From Mariniblastus sp. (GTDB lineage Bacteria; Planctomycetota; Planctomycetia; Pirellulales; Pirellulaceae): 64,000 nucleotides of DNA. Below, piece by piece: positions 1 through 11,517 of the stretch. Where the stretch lies: positions 393,919 to 457,918 of the forward strand of contig JAKVBG010000001.1 in the NCBI GenBank assembly GCA_022447605.1, in the 5' to 3' direction. The translations under genes were made by a program, and so were the position numbers. Under the pieces are notes generated by a model. That model was not told the origin of the DNA and ran no database searches. It saw only the letters and a program-made list of their open reading frames with translations. Every line of letters starts with the position of its first letter. Positions within the stretch are counted from its first letter, which is position 1.

Positions 1-677
1 AACACCGGCAGGGCCTGTTTGAAGTCGCAGATTCCGGCACCCTGTTTCTGGACGAGGTCGGTGAATTGCCAAAGGCCACCCAATCCAAGCTACTGCGTGT
101 TCTGGAATGTGGTGAAATCCGCCGGGTGGGTGACAACCAGCCGTTCAAGGTCGACGTTCGTATCGTTTGCGCGACACACCGCGATTTGCCGAAAATGACG
201 GGGGAAGGTACGTTTCGGCAGGACCTGATGTACCGCATCAACACGTTTGAAATCCGGCTTCCTCCACTGCGAGAACGAATCCAAGACATCCCCGCCATCG
301 CCCGCCATTTGCTGGGGAGATTCCGCAGCGATCCCCTGCCGGACAACCCGTTTGACCAGGAAGCATTGAACCGCATGTGCAACTATGGCTGGCCAGGCAA
401 TATCCGGGAATTGGCCAATGTGATCGAACATGCTGCCATCCTGAGCGACAAGCTACCGATTACGGCCAGCGACCTGCCGCACCATTTTGGCAGCCGGTCA
501 GCCGCAAGCTCCGTTTCCATGAACGGCTCCACGCTCAAACAGATTGAAATGCAGGCCATCCACTCCGCTCTGGAACAGACGGGTGGCAACAAGACGGCTG
601 CCGCCAACCAGTTGGGCATCAGCCTCAAAACACTCTACAACAAGTTGAACCAGGACGCGATCAAGCGCGCCGCCTGA
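1..677 (+). CDS. Sigma-54-dependent NtrC-type activator, C-terminal part
   Basis: The gene enters from the left edge; the frame is open from base 3, upstream of the TTG used by the ORF track, so only the C-terminal half is present. It shows the AAA+ core from the Walker B region (GTLFLDEVGELP), the arginine-finger region (FRQDLMYRIN), the LPPLRER motif, and YGWPGNIREL of the small AAA+ subdomain. It ends with a Fis-type helix-turn-helix (GGNKTAAANQLGISLKTLYN). Proteins of this family hydrolyse ATP to remodel sigma-54 polymerase at enhancer-driven promoters. The sensory or receiver domain lies outside the window, so the signal and target genes cannot be inferred. The next gene starts about 150 bases on with no obvious link. 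Confidence 0.93.
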   Translation, partial: HRQGLFEVADSGTLFLDEVGELPKATQSKLLRVLECGEIRRVGDNQPFKVDVRIVCATHRDLPKMTGEGTFRQDLMYRINTFEIRLPPLRERIQDIPAIARHLLGRFRSDPLPDNPFDQEALNRMCNYGWPGNIRELANVIEHAAILSDKLPITASDLPHHFGSRSAASSVSMNGSTLKQIEMQAIHSALEQTGGNKTAAANQLGISLKTLYNKLNQDAIKRAA

Positions 678-830
678 CGACGAAGAGCACTCGAACACCT
701 CCCCATCTTCTCCACGACTCGCGTCTACCGGGTTGTTTTCCCTGCCGAAGCCAAACTTGCTGACTTCAATTTGCAGGATGCAGGGGTACAATGGGACTGG
801 ATGTTCGCACGTCGGTTTCTACTTGTAATC

Positions 831-3278
<2,448 letters not shown>

Positions 3279-3281
3279 ACC

Positions 3282-4724
3282 ATGAGCCAACCCAGCCACT
3301 CTCCATCGGAAATCCTCAGCAAGGTCAACCGGAGGACCTTCTTGACCCGCAGCGGTGTCGGGCTGGGATCCGCCGCACTCTGCTCACTGCTGGCCGCCGA
3401 TCGACCCGGGCCGCGCAGTCCTCTGGCGGGAGATGGGAAGCTGCCCCACTTTCCGCCCCGTATCAAACGCGTGATTTTTCTCTGCATGGCGGGGGGGCCC
3501 TCCCACCTGGAGACATTCGATTACAAGCCCGAGTTGAGCAGGTTACATGGCCAGCCGATGCCGGAATCATTCACGCGGGGCCAGCCGATCGCTCAACTCC
3601 AGGGCCAGTCCCTCAAGATCCAGGAGCCACTCTGTAAATTCTCCCGTCACGGAGAGAGCGGGATCGAGTTTTCCGATTTCCTGCCGTGGCAATCGAAACT
3701 TGCCGATGACGTCTGCGTAATTCGATCGATGGTGACCGAACAGATCAATCATGATCCAGCCCATACCTTCATGAACACGGGGACAGCCATCAGCGGACGG
3801 CCCTCGATGGGGTCCTGGGTGACGTACGGGCTGGGTAGTGAAACAGAGAACCTGCCCGGCTTTGTGGTCATGACCAGCGTGGGAGGCCGCAATCCTCAAC
3901 CGATCGCCTCGCGGCAGTGGGCCTCCGGTTTCCTGCCCAGTCGATTCCAGGGAGTCGAGTTCAATGCCAGCGGGGACCCGGTCCATTTCGTCAAGAACCC
4001 GGCCGGCATTTCACGGCAGGCCCAGCGGCGATTGATTGACTCGGTCAACCAGCTCAACCGGCATCGCAACCGGTTAACAGGCAACCCGGAGACAGACACG
4101 CGTATCGCCGCCTACGAAATGGCTTTCCGCATGCAGACAGCCGTCCCGGAATTGATGGATTTTCGTGACGAGCCCCAGCATGTACTGGAGATGTACGGGG
4201 CCAAACCGGGCGATGGCAGCTTTGCTTCCAACTGCCTGCTGGCCCGCCGGCTGGCCGAACGGGGTGTGAGGTTCATTCAACTCTATCACCGGGGCTGGGA
4301 CCATCATGGCGACCTGAAGAAATACATGGGCATCTGCTGTGGCCTTACCGACCAACCAACATGGGCCCTGATCGAAGACCTCAAGCAGAGGGACATGTTG
4401 AAAGATACGCTCGTCATATGGGGTGGCGAGTTCGGGCGGACTCCCATGTTCCAAGGAAAGGGAGGGGTCGGTCGAGACCATCATATCAAAGGTTTTTCGA
4501 TGTGGATGGCTGGTGGGGGAATCCGGGGTGGCCAGGCGTATGGTGAGACCGACGACCTGGGATACCATGCGGTGAAGGATATCGTTCATGTTCGCGACAT
4601 GCACGCGACCCTGTTACACATGCTCGGCATCGACCACGAACGATTTACGGTTCCTTTCCAGGGACTCGACATGAAATTGACGGGCGTGGAAAAGGCCCGC
4701 GTCATCCAAGAAATTCTGACGTGA
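3282..4724 (+). CDS. DUF1501 family protein with Tat signal
   Basis: A 480-residue DUF1501 protein, the usual partner of PSCyt1/DUF1549/DUF1553 proteins in planctomycetes. The N-terminus carries a twin-arginine signal (NRRTFLTRSGVGLG) followed by a hydrophobic stretch, so export through the Tat system is expected. The conserved core is visible as VIFLCMAGGPSHLETFDYKP, SIGSW-like MGSWVTYGLG, and WGGEFGRTPM. The fold resembles alkaline phosphatase/sulfatase-type proteins in family descriptions, but no activity is established. It starts 3 bases after the previous stop and its own stop overlaps the next gene's GTG (GTGA), which suggests translation of all three from one message. Confidence 0.93.
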   Translation: MSQPSHSPSEILSKVNRRTFLTRSGVGLGSAALCSLLAADRPGPRSPLAGDGKLPHFPPRIKRVIFLCMAGGPSHLETFDYKPELSRLHGQPMPESFTRGQPIAQLQGQSLKIQEPLCKFSRHGESGIEFSDFLPWQSKLADDVCVIRSMVTEQINHDPAHTFMNTGTAISGRPSMGSWVTYGLGSETENLPGFVVMTSVGGRNPQPIASRQWASGFLPSRFQGVEFNASGDPVHFVKNPAGISRQAQRRLIDSVNQLNRHRNRLTGNPETDTRIAAYEMAFRMQTAVPELMDFRDEPQHVLEMYGAKPGDGSFASNCLLARRLAERGVRFIQLYHRGWDHHGDLKKYMGICCGLTDQPTWALIEDLKQRDMLKDTLVIWGGEFGRTPMFQGKGGVGRDHHIKGFSMWMAGGGIRGGQAYGETDDLGYHAVKDIVHVRDMHATLLHMLGIDHERFTVPFQGLDMKLTGVEKARVIQEILT

Positions 4725-5704
4725 TATACGAGCTACTTGCCAATTATGGAATGGACCGCTCGGTCCGGATCACCCAGCTGGGAAACGCGGGGGGCTTCAG
4801 CGGGGCCTGCATCACGTTGGTCGAGGCGGAGGTGGGGAAATGCTGCCTCCGACAATGGCCCCATTCTCACCCAACCCAGCAAAGGCTGGACTGGATTCAC
4901 CGCAACCTGCTACATGCAGGTGTCAACGGATGCCCTGTACCGGTCCCCATCCGAACCTGTCACGGTGACACGTTTGTTCGGTTCCGTGACCGTTTCTGGG
5001 AACTCAGCCCCTGGATGCCCGGTTCGGCCGACTATGAAACGACCCCCAATCTGCCGCGACTGCTCAACGCCATCCAGAAGCTGGCTGAATTTCACCGCTC
5101 GACTGCGCAGGTGCAGCTGGAATTTGGCCCATCGGCCAACGTGAAATCGCGTGTGGAACAGCTGGCCAGCAGCCAGACCCTGATGACATCGATCGAAGAC
5201 GCTGCCCTCAACCATACGTTCCCGCCCATTGTCCGGCTGTACAACGAGTTGCATCGTTGTCGCGAGTGGTTCCCCCACTGCCTGCAGGAGCTTTCCCAAA
5301 CCATCGATCGACCACTGGTCCTGCAACCGGTCATCCGCGATATCTGGCATGATCATATTCTGTTCACGGGCAACGAGGTTTCCGGAATCGTCGATTTCGG
5401 AGCGATGCAACTGGACCACGTGTCCCTCGACCTGGCCCGCCTGCTGGGCAGCCTGGTGGGCGACCCGGACGATCCCGACTGGCTCGCGGCACTGGAACAT
5501 TACTGTTCCTATCGACCGTTACTGAACTACGAAATTGAGGTCATCCGGCTGCTGGACCAGAGTGCGGTTTTACTCAGTTCGCTCAACTGGCTCCGCTGGA
5601 TCGTGCTGGAAAAGCGCGAGTATGAAGACTGGCAGGCGGTCCAGCGGCGCATCGATATCCTGGGTCAGCGGCTGGTACGGCTATCCGGACAGGCAACGGG
5701 ATAA
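4721..5704 (+). CDS. Aminoglycoside-phosphotransferase-like (APH/HSK2) kinase
   Basis: A 327-residue protein of the phosphotransferase (APH/homoserine kinase II-like) family. The start GTG overlaps the stop of the DUF1501 gene in a GTGA arrangement, implying translational coupling. The catalytic region is IRDIWHDHILF, aligned to the usual HGDLHPGN: the catalytic Asp is kept, but the Asn that normally binds metal appears as His. The second metal-binding Asp is present in GIVDFGAM. The substrate could be a small hydroxylated metabolite; resistance to aminoglycosides should not be assumed from the fold. The gene converges on lexA with only about 24 bases between them. Confidence 0.8.
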   Translation: MIYELLANYGMDRSVRITQLGNAGGFSGACITLVEAEVGKCCLRQWPHSHPTQQRLDWIHRNLLHAGVNGCPVPVPIRTCHGDTFVRFRDRFWELSPWMPGSADYETTPNLPRLLNAIQKLAEFHRSTAQVQLEFGPSANVKSRVEQLASSQTLMTSIEDAALNHTFPPIVRLYNELHRCREWFPHCLQELSQTIDRPLVLQPVIRDIWHDHILFTGNEVSGIVDFGAMQLDHVSLDLARLLGSLVGDPDDPDWLAALEHYCSYRPLLNYEIEVIRLLDQSAVLLSSLNWLRWIVLEKREYEDWQAVQRRIDILGQRLVRLSGQATG

Positions 5705-5728
5705 ACCGAAGCGGGTCAACCGTTCCAG

Positions 5729-6331
5729 TCAGACAGTCGGCCGCACGACTCCCACTACCACGCCAATCACTTTGGCGTCCCGCGTATACTTCGGCTTCAT
5801 CGAGGCATTGGCCGGTTGCAGGCGAATCCTGTTCTTTTCGGGGTACCAGTATTTCAGCGTCGCTTCCCCCTCGGAGTTGCGGACCACGGCGATATCCCCC
5901 TTGCTGGCCGTACGGCGTTTTTGCACGACCACGTAATCCCCCTCCTGGATGTGGGCATCGATCATCGAATCACCCGACACCTCCAAAAGGAAGGTCCCTT
6001 TGTCCGACCACAACTCGGTCAGGTCGACACGTTCCTGCTGTTCGATCGCTTCCATCATGCCGCCAGCAGCCACCCGACCGGCCAAGGGTAAGCCGCTGAT
6101 TTCCTCGTGAACCTGCTCGGTCAGGACAATCGAACGCGACTTGTGACTGGAGCGGTGAATCAGTCCTTTCTTCTCGAGCGCCGTCAAATGACAGATCACG
6201 CCGTTGGGTGAACTGAACCCCATCTCGCTGGCGATCTCACGGATGGTCGGACCATAACCATCCTGCTCGATCCGGGATCGAATGAAATCAAAAACCACCT
6301 GTTGTTTTTTGGTCAATTGTTCCTGCAGCAT
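5729..6331 (-). CDS. lexA: LexA repressor (SOS regulator)
   Basis: A 200-residue LexA, the usual family length. LexA represses DNA-damage genes and is inactivated when RecA filaments stimulate self-cleavage. The N-terminal winged helix-turn-helix covers residues 1-65 (YGPTIREIASEMGFSSPNGV). The scissile Ala-Gly lies in GRVAAGG (about 89-90). The catalytic serine is in SGDSMID (about S122) and the lysine in ATLKYW (about K160). All catalytic features are present, so it should self-cleave. It is transcribed alone, facing the phosphotransferase gene. No classical SOS box of E. coli or Bacillus type was recognised upstream, which is expected as LexA boxes vary between phyla. Confidence 0.96.
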   Translation of the reverse strand: MLQEQLTKKQQVVFDFIRSRIEQDGYGPTIREIASEMGFSSPNGVICHLTALEKKGLIHRSSHKSRSIVLTEQVHEEISGLPLAGRVAAGGMMEAIEQQERVDLTELWSDKGTFLLEVSGDSMIDAHIQEGDYVVVQKRRTASKGDIAVVRNSEGEATLKYWYPEKNRIRLQPANASMKPKYTRDAKVIGVVVGVVRPTV

Positions 6332-6401
6332 GATACTGATCTCGAGAGATACGAATCAGACAGGACATTCCGCCTGACCCCTTTAAGGTATACAAATGTC
6401 C

Positions 6402-6407
6402 ATTATA
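6402..6407 (-). promoter_or_regulatory. Candidate -10 element upstream of lexA
   Basis: Read on the minus strand this is a perfect TATAAT, about 70 bases upstream of the lexA start, in the gap between the acyl-CoA synthetase stop and lexA. No good TTGACA-like -35 is seen at 16-18 bases, so the call rests on the hexamer and its position only. Confidence 0.4.
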
Positions 6408-6453
6408 GCACAAGGCGACCCGGCAATGACTTGGAACGCCCCAAAATCCAACC

Positions 6454-8472
6454 TCATTCGATTTCGGCGCGCAATTCCCGCCGCATCACTTTGCCGGAAG
6501 CCGTTCGAGGCAACCGGTCGACAGCGATCAGGCGACTGATTCGGAATAACGGGTTCAGCTGCTGTTTGAGGCGTTGATTCATCGACTTTTTCAGGTCGTC
6601 CATCTCGACCTGCTCGACCGGTCCATCCAGCACCAGGAACACGGCCAGTTCGGCTGGACCATCCTGGGCAAAGGCGACGGCGGCCGTCTCCCGGACCACC
6701 TGCAACTGATTAAGGACCCGTTCAATCTCGGACGAACTCGTCTTGATGCCCCCCAGGTTCATCGTGTCGTCGACCCGACCGCCGGCCATGTAGACGGCGT
6801 GTCCGGCCACGGTGGAAGGGTAAGCCTGAAAATGGTCACCATGTCGGCGGAGCGCGAAGTGCTCAGCCAACGTGGGCGTGGCCCTGAAATAGGTCTCGTA
6901 ATGATCCCGATTCAACAACCGGTCCGATAAACCGATCGAGGGGGGAACCAGGAAGAGCTCCCCTGATTCGGCAGGGCGGTCCGCTTCATCGAGGATGACA
7001 AAATTGAGCCCGACCGCCGCCGTATTGAAAGCGGCCGGGACATTCGGCTCGGTGACGACCGATGTGATGTAACCCCCACCGATTTCCGTTCCTCCACAGT
7101 ACTCGATCACCGGTTTCATTTTCGCCAGGGCCGAGAGGTAAAACATATCGTCCCGCTGGGAACTCTCGCCGGTCGAACTAAACAGGCGAACCCCGGACCA
7201 GTCAAACGCTTCCATCTCGCCCGACGTGCGCCAAGCCTTGACGATCGTCGGCACCACACCCAGCATCTGCACGCCCGCATCCTGGACAAATTTCCCGAAA
7301 GGGCTGCCCAGCGGCGCGTCCTCGTACAGGCCGATCGTCGCCCGGTTGATCAGGCTGGCAAAGATCAGCCAGGGGCCCATCATCCAGCCCAGGTTAGTCG
7401 GCCAAACACAGACCTGTCCCGGCCGAATATCCTGGTGGCAAAACCCGTCCACGGCACACTTGATCGGTGTCAGGTGAGACCAGGGGATCGCCTTCGGTTG
7501 CCCGGTCGTTCCGGAAGAGAACAGGATGTTGATCGCCTCGCTGCCCGAACAGGTCACCGGGACAAAGTCCATTTCCAAACTGAGGAATTCAGACCAGGAC
7601 TGGTCCCCGTCTCGCAGGCTCACCCCCGGTTCTCCTCCCTCAAATCCAATCACAATCGCTGGCCTGTCGGTCGCCTCGACCACCGCTTGATAGAGGGGCA
7701 ATGTTTTACCGACCCGCACCTGGTGATCGTAGGTGATGACGGCCTTCGCCTGGGCCACCTGCAACCGGGTGGCGATCTCGGGGGGTGCAAAGCTATCGGC
7801 GATCGAGACCACGGCACAACCGGCCTGGACGATCCCCAGGTAGATGGCGACCGACAAATGGGTCATCGGCATGAACACGGCAATCGCGTCACCCGGCTGA
7901 AAACCGGCAGCGACAAGACTGTTGGATACCTGGTTGGTCAGGTCGCGAAGTTGCCGATAAGTCAGTTGCTCGATCCTTTGACCGGGCGACTGAAAAACGA
8001 CCGCAACCTCGTCGGGCTCGGCCAGGAAACAGCTGTCGACGATGTTCAGTCGAGCGTCGGGGAACCAGCGGGCATGCTCCACGCCAGCCGACTGATCCAG
8101 TACGGGACCCCTTTGCTCAAACGGAATTCCCAGGCGTTCGACGGCCTCGGTCCAAAACTGCTCCCGGTGGTTCACGGTCCACTGCTGATAATCGTTCACC
8201 TCCACCCCAGATCGTGTCGCCCACTGGCTGAGATTCGCCTGTTCGATCTCCCCCTCATCCGGTGACCACATCGGGGCCGGGCCCTGCTCGTCGACCTGCC
8301 AACCATCGAAACAGGCTTGCCAAACCTGAGCGTACCCGTGCGGACCGAGAGCCGTCTGCCGCAGGAAACGGGTACAGGACCGCCACAATTCGAGGGGCGG
8401 CGTGGTGCCACGGCGGGCTAACAAGTCGCCCAGTTGTTGTTGTTCGTCCGGCGTGAGTTCGGGTGGCAACAT
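6454..8472 (-). CDS. Acetoacetyl-CoA synthetase-like AMP-forming ligase
   Basis: An adenylate-forming enzyme of about 672 residues that would activate an organic acid to its CoA thioester via an acyl-AMP. The phosphate-binding motif is NILFSSGTTGQPKAIPWSH; a YCGGTEIGGGYI motif follows, and the C-terminal catalytic lysine lies in RTASGKVMRREL. An ACAS-type N-terminal region is suggested by WFPDARLNIVDSCF. Length and layout fit acetoacetyl-CoA synthetase better than short acyl-CoA ligases. I use the ATG at 8472 (MLPPELTPDEQQ); the track uses a GTG 69 bases upstream, which adds an unlikely-looking leader. It lies downstream of a flavin reductase and a homogentisate dioxygenase, and acetoacetate is an end product of homogentisate breakdown, so acetoacetate is a plausible substrate. 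Confidence 0.82.
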   Translation of the reverse strand: MLPPELTPDEQQQLGDLLARRGTTPPLELWRSCTRFLRQTALGPHGYAQVWQACFDGWQVDEQGPAPMWSPDEGEIEQANLSQWATRSGVEVNDYQQWTVNHREQFWTEAVERLGIPFEQRGPVLDQSAGVEHARWFPDARLNIVDSCFLAEPDEVAVVFQSPGQRIEQLTYRQLRDLTNQVSNSLVAAGFQPGDAIAVFMPMTHLSVAIYLGIVQAGCAVVSIADSFAPPEIATRLQVAQAKAVITYDHQVRVGKTLPLYQAVVEATDRPAIVIGFEGGEPGVSLRDGDQSWSEFLSLEMDFVPVTCSGSEAINILFSSGTTGQPKAIPWSHLTPIKCAVDGFCHQDIRPGQVCVWPTNLGWMMGPWLIFASLINRATIGLYEDAPLGSPFGKFVQDAGVQMLGVVPTIVKAWRTSGEMEAFDWSGVRLFSSTGESSQRDDMFYLSALAKMKPVIEYCGGTEIGGGYITSVVTEPNVPAAFNTAAVGLNFVILDEADRPAESGELFLVPPSIGLSDRLLNRDHYETYFRATPTLAEHFALRRHGDHFQAYPSTVAGHAVYMAGGRVDDTMNLGGIKTSSSEIERVLNQLQVVRETAAVAFAQDGPAELAVFLVLDGPVEQVEMDDLKKSMNQRLKQQLNPLFRISRLIAVDRLPRTASGKVMRRELRAEIE

Positions 8473-8556
8473 CGCGATCGACGATTGGTTGAATGGGACA
8501 AAAATGCATTCTGGCCGATGATGAGTGAATTTCCCAGTCACCCACCCGATTAAAAA

Positions 8557-9171
8557 TCAACGGCCCGGAGCCCGGGCAAGCTTGAAAAGATCGGTCGTGC
8601 GGCAATAGTTCTCGCCACCCAGACGACCGATGGCATCCAGCCGGCCCGGGTCAATCGCGCCCGTTTCATCGAGCACCCCATCGTCGATCTCCATCATGAC
8701 GATCTCGCCGATCACAACCGTCGCGGCAAACGGCCCCTGGCCGATGGCAACGGTTTGCAACAGTTCACATTCCAGGTGAACGGGCGATTCCTTGACACTG
8801 GGAGCGTTGACCCGCTGGCTGGGCATTTCCGTCATCCCCGTTTGAGCAAACTCCGATTCGCCGAATTCAAAATCGGCCGAGGAGAGCACCATCGGGTTGG
8901 CCAGGCCAAAGGGGACGATGTTCACCACGAACTGACCGTTCTCCAGGATGTTCCTAACCGTATCCTTGGGCGACCCATCCGGCTTGTTGACGGCTGAAAA
9001 CATCAGCGCTGCCGGCTGGGAACCGATCCCGTTGAAATAGCTGTACGGCGCCAGGTTGGAAATCCCGTCCCCGGAAATGGTCGACACCCAGGCGATCGGA
9101 CGGGGCGCGATGACCTGCACCATCCTCGTGTAAATTTCGTTCGGCTTGGTTTGTTTGGGGTCTACCAGCAT
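8557..9171 (-). CDS. Flavin reductase-like FMN-binding protein
   Basis: A protein of about 204 residues of the flavin reductase (FMN-binding split barrel) family. The family signature is visible in RPIAWVSTISGDGISNLAPYSYF and in the later FVVNIVPFGLANPM region. Members reduce flavin for two-component oxygenases or act as flavoprotein oxidoreductases. The ATG at 9171 is chosen over the track's upstream start because GAGG sits 9 bases before it. It is between the homogentisate dioxygenase (59 bases upstream) and the acyl-CoA synthetase. That placement suggests a redox step linked to aromatic-acid use, but no oxygenase partner other than the dioxygenase is seen here. Confidence 0.85.
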   Translation of the reverse strand: MLVDPKQTKPNEIYTRMVQVIAPRPIAWVSTISGDGISNLAPYSYFNGIGSQPAALMFSAVNKPDGSPKDTVRNILENGQFVVNIVPFGLANPMVLSSADFEFGESEFAQTGMTEMPSQRVNAPSVKESPVHLECELLQTVAIGQGPFAATVVIGEIVMMEIDDGVLDETGAIDPGRLDAIGRLGGENYCRTTDLFKLARAPGR

Positions 9172-9230
9172 TCCAACTATCCTCGGGAAACCGTTGACGC
9201 CCCGCACGGAACGGGCGTCGGCAAAACGAC

Positions 9231-10403
9231 TCAGACCAACCAGCTGTACGGGTAGTCCGGGTCGTCCAGTTTCAAGGCATCTTCGGTCAGGTGCAGCGGG
9301 CGATCCGTATCAAACATCACCGCCATCTCCTCGGTCCGTTCCATCTCCATGCTCTTGAGGATCGTTCCCGGGTGGGGACCGTGGGGGATCCCGCCCGGGT
9401 GCAAGGTCATGCTGCCAAGTCCCACACCCCGTCGTGAACCGAATTCACCGTCCACGTAGAACAGAACCTCATCCGCTTCGACATTGCTGTGGACATAGGG
9501 AACCTTAACCGCCTTGGGATGGTGATCGAGGTAACGGGGAGCAAACGTGCAAACGACAAAACCGCGAACCTCGAACGTCTGCTGATAGGGGGGCGGCAGG
9601 TGCAACGTGCCGGTCAACGGCTCGAAGTCCCAGGCATTGAAGGTGTACGGATAGAGAAACCCATCCCAACCGACCACGTCCAGCGGGTCATGCTTCATCG
9701 TCACCCGGGTCAAGCGGCTGTGGTCTTTGACCAGGATGCTCGTCTCGCGTTCCTCGTCACGGGTAGCAATTTCCGTGGGACTATGGAAATCCCGCTCGTA
9801 GTAAGGGGAGCCGAGCAGCATCTGCCCATCTTCATTGAGGTACTGTTTCGGAATCCGGACCGGCGCAAAACATTCGAGCACCAGGTGATCTTCCTGGGTG
9901 ATATCATCACTCTGAAACCGGTAATTGGTGGTCCTCGGGATCACGATGTAATCACCGCGTCGATAAGGGAGTTTGCCATACGTGGTGTCGAGATGGCCGC
10001 TCCCCTGGTTGATGAAGATCAACTCATCGGCGGCGGCGTTGCGGTACAACTCGTCCTGAACCACATCCGGCTTGACGCGGTAACTGACCAGATCTTCGTT
10101 GAACAGCATCGGCACCCGCCCGGTAATCGGCGATCCGGACCGGGACATCTCCTGGGTCTTGATATGATGATGCCTCAGTTCCTGGTTGGCCGCAGCCTGG
10201 ATCTCCAGGTTTCCGACAGTCTCGGTCCGACTCACCACGGTGGGGGGACGCATGTGGTAGAGAATGCTGTAGGTCCGGTCAAACCCCTGGGTCGTCACCA
10301 CATGTTCATAATACAACCCTTCATCGAGATAGCTCGGTTCGGGTTGCTCAAACTGCATGTGCCGCTTGGGAGGAAGTTGGCCAAGTTTTCGGTAGCTGGG
10401 CAT
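9231..10403 (-). CDS. hmgA: Homogentisate 1,2-dioxygenase family protein
   Basis: A 390-residue cupin-fold protein resembling homogentisate 1,2-dioxygenase, which opens the ring of homogentisate to maleylacetoacetate in tyrosine and phenylalanine breakdown. It is shorter than the usual 430-445 residues. The metal-site region is recognisable: VHSNVEADEVLFYVDGEFG followed by LHPGGIPHGPHPG, which matches the His/Glu/His iron site region (the PHGP motif is especially clear), although the spacing of the acidic ligand is one residue off in a by-eye alignment. It is the first gene of a three-gene minus-strand unit ending with an acetoacetyl-CoA-synthetase-like gene. Maleylacetoacetate isomerase and fumarylacetoacetase are not in the window. 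Confidence 0.8.
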   Translation of the reverse strand: MPSYRKLGQLPPKRHMQFEQPEPSYLDEGLYYEHVVTTQGFDRTYSILYHMRPPTVVSRTETVGNLEIQAAANQELRHHHIKTQEMSRSGSPITGRVPMLFNEDLVSYRVKPDVVQDELYRNAAADELIFINQGSGHLDTTYGKLPYRRGDYIVIPRTTNYRFQSDDITQEDHLVLECFAPVRIPKQYLNEDGQMLLGSPYYERDFHSPTEIATRDEERETSILVKDHSRLTRVTMKHDPLDVVGWDGFLYPYTFNAWDFEPLTGTLHLPPPYQQTFEVRGFVVCTFAPRYLDHHPKAVKVPYVHSNVEADEVLFYVDGEFGSRRGVGLGSMTLHPGGIPHGPHPGTILKSMEMERTEEMAVMFDTDRPLHLTEDALKLDDPDYPYSWLV

Positions 10404-10578
10404 TTTTAAACCGTCGATTACGGTGAAAGTGTCAGGTCTCGCTGCAAGACATCAGGCGCCCGGCAACGGTGCCAGGGGCTTTATTCCTTTGTATGGGTTC
10501 CAGGCAGAATTGGCAATTGTCGATTTGAGAGTTATGGTAGGCAAATACGATTTAACAGGTTTTTGATGGCTTGACGGG

Positions 10579-11328
10579 ATGGACCAGAACAGGAACCAGA
10601 GGACAGACGGTGAGCCGGTGGCGCTGATCACCGGCGGAACGAGCGGGATCGGGCTGGCGACCGCCATACGGTTGGCCCGCCACGGTTACCACGTCGCTAT
10701 CTGCGCACGGAATGAACAGCGACTGTCCTCGGCCCGCGAGCAGATCTCCCGCGCTTCCGACGGTCGTGGTGAAGTGGTCGGCTTCTCGAGGGACCTGGCC
10801 CAAACGGACGATGCCATCTCGCTGCACGAAGAAGTGCTGGAACAACTGGGTACCATCGATGTGCTGGTCAACAATGCCTCGTCGGCGCCGCTGGGAAATT
10901 TCGAGACGATGTCGGCCGAGACGTTTGAAACGATGGTCAACACGAATATCCGCAGCGTGTTCTACCTGACCCAGGCCGTGTGGCGAACGATGTTGCAACA
11001 GGGCAGGGGAGTGATCGTGAACATCTCTTCCCTGGCGGCGATCGACCCGTTCCCCGGGTTCAGTCTGTATGGATCGTCCAAGGCTTGGCTCGATATCCTG
11101 ACACACGTGCTGGCTGCCGAGGGCGATGCGGCCGACATCCGTGTCTACTCGATTCGGCCCGGCGCGGTGGAAACGCCGATGCTGAGAGGCCTGTTCCCCG
11201 ACTTTCCAGCCGATCAATGCGTTCAACCGGAGGAGGTCGCCGACATGATTTGGCGCTGCATCAACGAACCGGAACAGTTGGCCACCGGAACGCCACACCA
11301 CGTCACCAACCAGCCCGACCATTCCTGA
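10579..11328 (+). CDS. Short-chain dehydrogenase/reductase (SDR)
   Basis: A classical SDR of 249 residues. The nucleotide-binding motif is ITGGTSGIG (near residue 17), followed by the structural LVNNAS motif. The catalytic serine is in VNISSLAA and the YxxxK pair in YGSSKAW. The post-catalytic SIRPGAVETPM is also typical. The ARN sequence after the second strand (CARNEQRL) favours NADP(H). The substrate cannot be told from sequence. It is divergent from the homogentisate dioxygenase gene across a 175-base gap in which I see no clear operator. It is followed by a 189-base gap before the fluoride-channel pair. Confidence 0.93.
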   Translation: MDQNRNQRTDGEPVALITGGTSGIGLATAIRLARHGYHVAICARNEQRLSSAREQISRASDGRGEVVGFSRDLAQTDDAISLHEEVLEQLGTIDVLVNNASSAPLGNFETMSAETFETMVNTNIRSVFYLTQAVWRTMLQQGRGVIVNISSLAAIDPFPGFSLYGSSKAWLDILTHVLAAEGDAADIRVYSIRPGAVETPMLRGLFPDFPADQCVQPEEVADMIWRCINEPEQLATGTPHHVTNQPDHS

Positions 11329-11517
11329 TTCAAGGTACTCCAAAGCTGATGCTTCTGTCCTGTTTCGCCGAGCGACAAGGCTGGCTGACTTGATAGCCGC
11401 GGAAAGTCTGCGGAAGGGTAGCCATCCTGATCTGCAAAATCCAGAACAACCGTCGCTTTTTACCATCGCTTGTTTTAGACTGGAACGCGCCTCGACCCTT
11501 TCCACAAGACCACGTCG

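Noticed and set aside
6332-6453. Standard SOS box upstream of lexA
   Set aside because: Neither the E. coli (CTG-N10-CAG) nor the Gram-positive (GAAC-N4-GTTC) pattern is clearly present.
11329-11517. GCTGATGCTTCTG upstream of the fluoride-channel genes, like the 3' part of a fluoride riboswitch
   Set aside because: The 5' GGxGATG part and pairing partners are missing within 60 bases upstream, so the match is probably chance.
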